This document shows positions 63,341 to 64,000 of a DNA stretch of 64,000 bases, piece by piece (position 1 is the first letter of the stretch; each line of letters starts with the position of its first letter). Under the pieces are notes generated by a model. That model saw only the letters and a program-made list of their open reading frames with translations, did no database searches and had not been told where the DNA came from. The DNA comes from Ascoidea asiatica (taxonomy: Eukaryota; Ascomycota; Saccharomycetes; Ascoideales; Ascoideaceae). The translations under genes and the position numbers were made by a program. The DNA lies in the NCBI GenBank assembly GCA_001600695.1, contig BCKQ01000003.1:1897934-1961933 (forward strand). The letters run 5' to 3'.

Positions 63341-63637
63341 TTCAGGATTGGGCTTTTTTTTTAAAATTGTTTTTATGATAATTAAGTTCTTTGCTTTTAT
63401 CACATATACATATAGACATACTTATATATATTTGACTTAGCTTTTATGCTTTAGTTTATTTTTCTTTTATTTTACCTTTATTCTCATTTTTTGTTTTTTA
63501 TTTATACTGTACATTATATTATAGACTCATGGTTACTAATTATAGGGCAAACGCTCCAATTTTTTTTCTTTTATAGATATAAAAATAAAAATTTTCATCA
63601 TATACATATAGATGTATATACATTTTTGTAAAAAATT
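63341..63637. other. Convergent intergenic region right of URA7
   Basis: About 300 bp of T-rich and A-rich sequence between converging 3' ends, with ATACATATAGA words repeated near 63401-63420 and 63600-63625. Confidence 0.4.
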
Positions 63638-64000
63638 TTACAATCTTCTATTATTTGTGCTACTTCTTCTTCTTCTTCTAGCTGCTAAAACATTGACACT
63701 TCTTGGGCTATGAACACTTCTTGGACTTCCACCTATAGGGCTATCAAGATTTCCTTTTGAATTTGAATCGGACTTTTCAGGTGTAAAAGCAACATTGATA
63801 CTTGATCTACTATTACTTCTTCTTTTTTTGTAAGCAGGTAAGTTAGCACTTAAATCAGAGTTATTTGTATTGGAATCTATCTTTAAAGGAGTAGGAGAAC
63901 CAGTGAAAGAATTCATTTTATTAATAACAAATTTTGGATCAATTTCTTCCATACAATCAGAAGATCTTTTTTTTCTTCTTTTTACTCCTAATGTATTAAT
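63638..64000 (-). CDS. C-terminal fragment of an unidentified basic, Ser/Asn-rich protein
   Basis: The frame runs open from the right edge to a stop at 63638, so 120 residues of a C-terminus are visible and the start is outside the window. It opens with LGVKRRKKRSS, a possible nuclear localisation signal. An in-frame Met follows (MEEIDPKFVINK), then SFTGSPTPLKI, AYKKRRSNSRS, FTPEKSD, SPIGGSPRSVHSPRS and a basic end LAARRRRRSSTNNRRL. Several Ser/Thr-Pro and basic-Ser sites fit a phosphoregulated nuclear or cytoskeletal protein. I do not recognise the family. Confidence 0.6.
   Translation of the reverse strand: MNTLGVKRRKKRSSDCMEEIDPKFVINKMNSFTGSPTPLKIDSNTNNSDLSANLPAYKKRRSNSRSSINVAFTPEKSDSNSKGNLDSPIGGSPRSVHSPRSVNVLAARRRRRSSTNNRRL

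Overview
The window looks like nuclear chromosomal DNA from an AT-rich budding yeast (Saccharomycotina). The genes are mostly intron-poor, with yeast-type spliceosomal introns carrying TACTAAC-like branch points. They are yeast orthologues (SEC23, URA7, CPR1, MBF1, ECM1, RRP14, TAP42, PAC1, MDM34, SFH5, MRPS35, RRF1), full of poly-Asn tracts encoded by AAT runs. Reading SEC23 and URA7 by eye I found no in-frame CTG codon, and only three in the 982-codon beta-glucosidase. Together with a GH3 beta-glucosidase resembling that of Saccharomycopsis fibuligera, this points to the Ascoidea/Saccharomycopsis lineage, where CUG is reassigned or ambiguous. The genus is an inference.

Layout, left to right. 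At 2-1834 is the 3' part of an MCH-type monocarboxylate-transporter-like MFS protein. It is followed by an NMN adenylyltransferase and mitochondrial ribosome recycling factor (to 5.4 kb). On the minus strand come a long GRAM/StART-like sterol-transfer protein (6.1-9.6 kb), a WRKY-GCM1-type zinc-finger protein (11.3-12.5 kb) and a VPS62-family protein (12.9-14.4 kb). SEC23 (15.3-17.6 kb) is divergent from VPS62. A spliced secreted beta-glucosidase and spliced ECM1 follow on the minus strand. Next are a domesticated-looking hAT transposase with three BED fingers (22.8-27.1 kb), an LRR protein (28.6-32.3 kb), MDM34 and a DOT6/TOD6-like Myb protein.

From 36.7 to 41.85 kb is a 5.1-kb stretch with no convincing gene, the best candidate in the window for a centromere or another cis-acting chromosome element. 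To its right are a single-TM orphan protein, a ferroportin homologue, an NCBP3-like RNA-binding protein, SFH5 divergent from MRPS35, MBF1, CPR1 and a spliced D-2-hydroxyacid dehydrogenase. They are followed by PAC1, tRNA-Arg(ACG), TAP42, RRP14, CTP synthase (URA7) and a C-terminal fragment of an unidentified basic protein running off the right edge.

The genes are individually transcribed housekeeping and accessory genes rather than one pathway. Functional groups include ribosome biogenesis and translation (ECM1, RRP14, RRF1, MRPS35, MBF1, tRNA), lipid and membrane-contact biology (LAM-like, MDM34, SFH5, VPS62, SEC23), and transcription factors, two of them of transposon-related families. A repeated layout is a short GC-rich patch, often with CCAAT or E-box motifs, about 0.2-1.3 kb upstream of a start codon. 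The patches stand out sharply in this AT-rich sequence.
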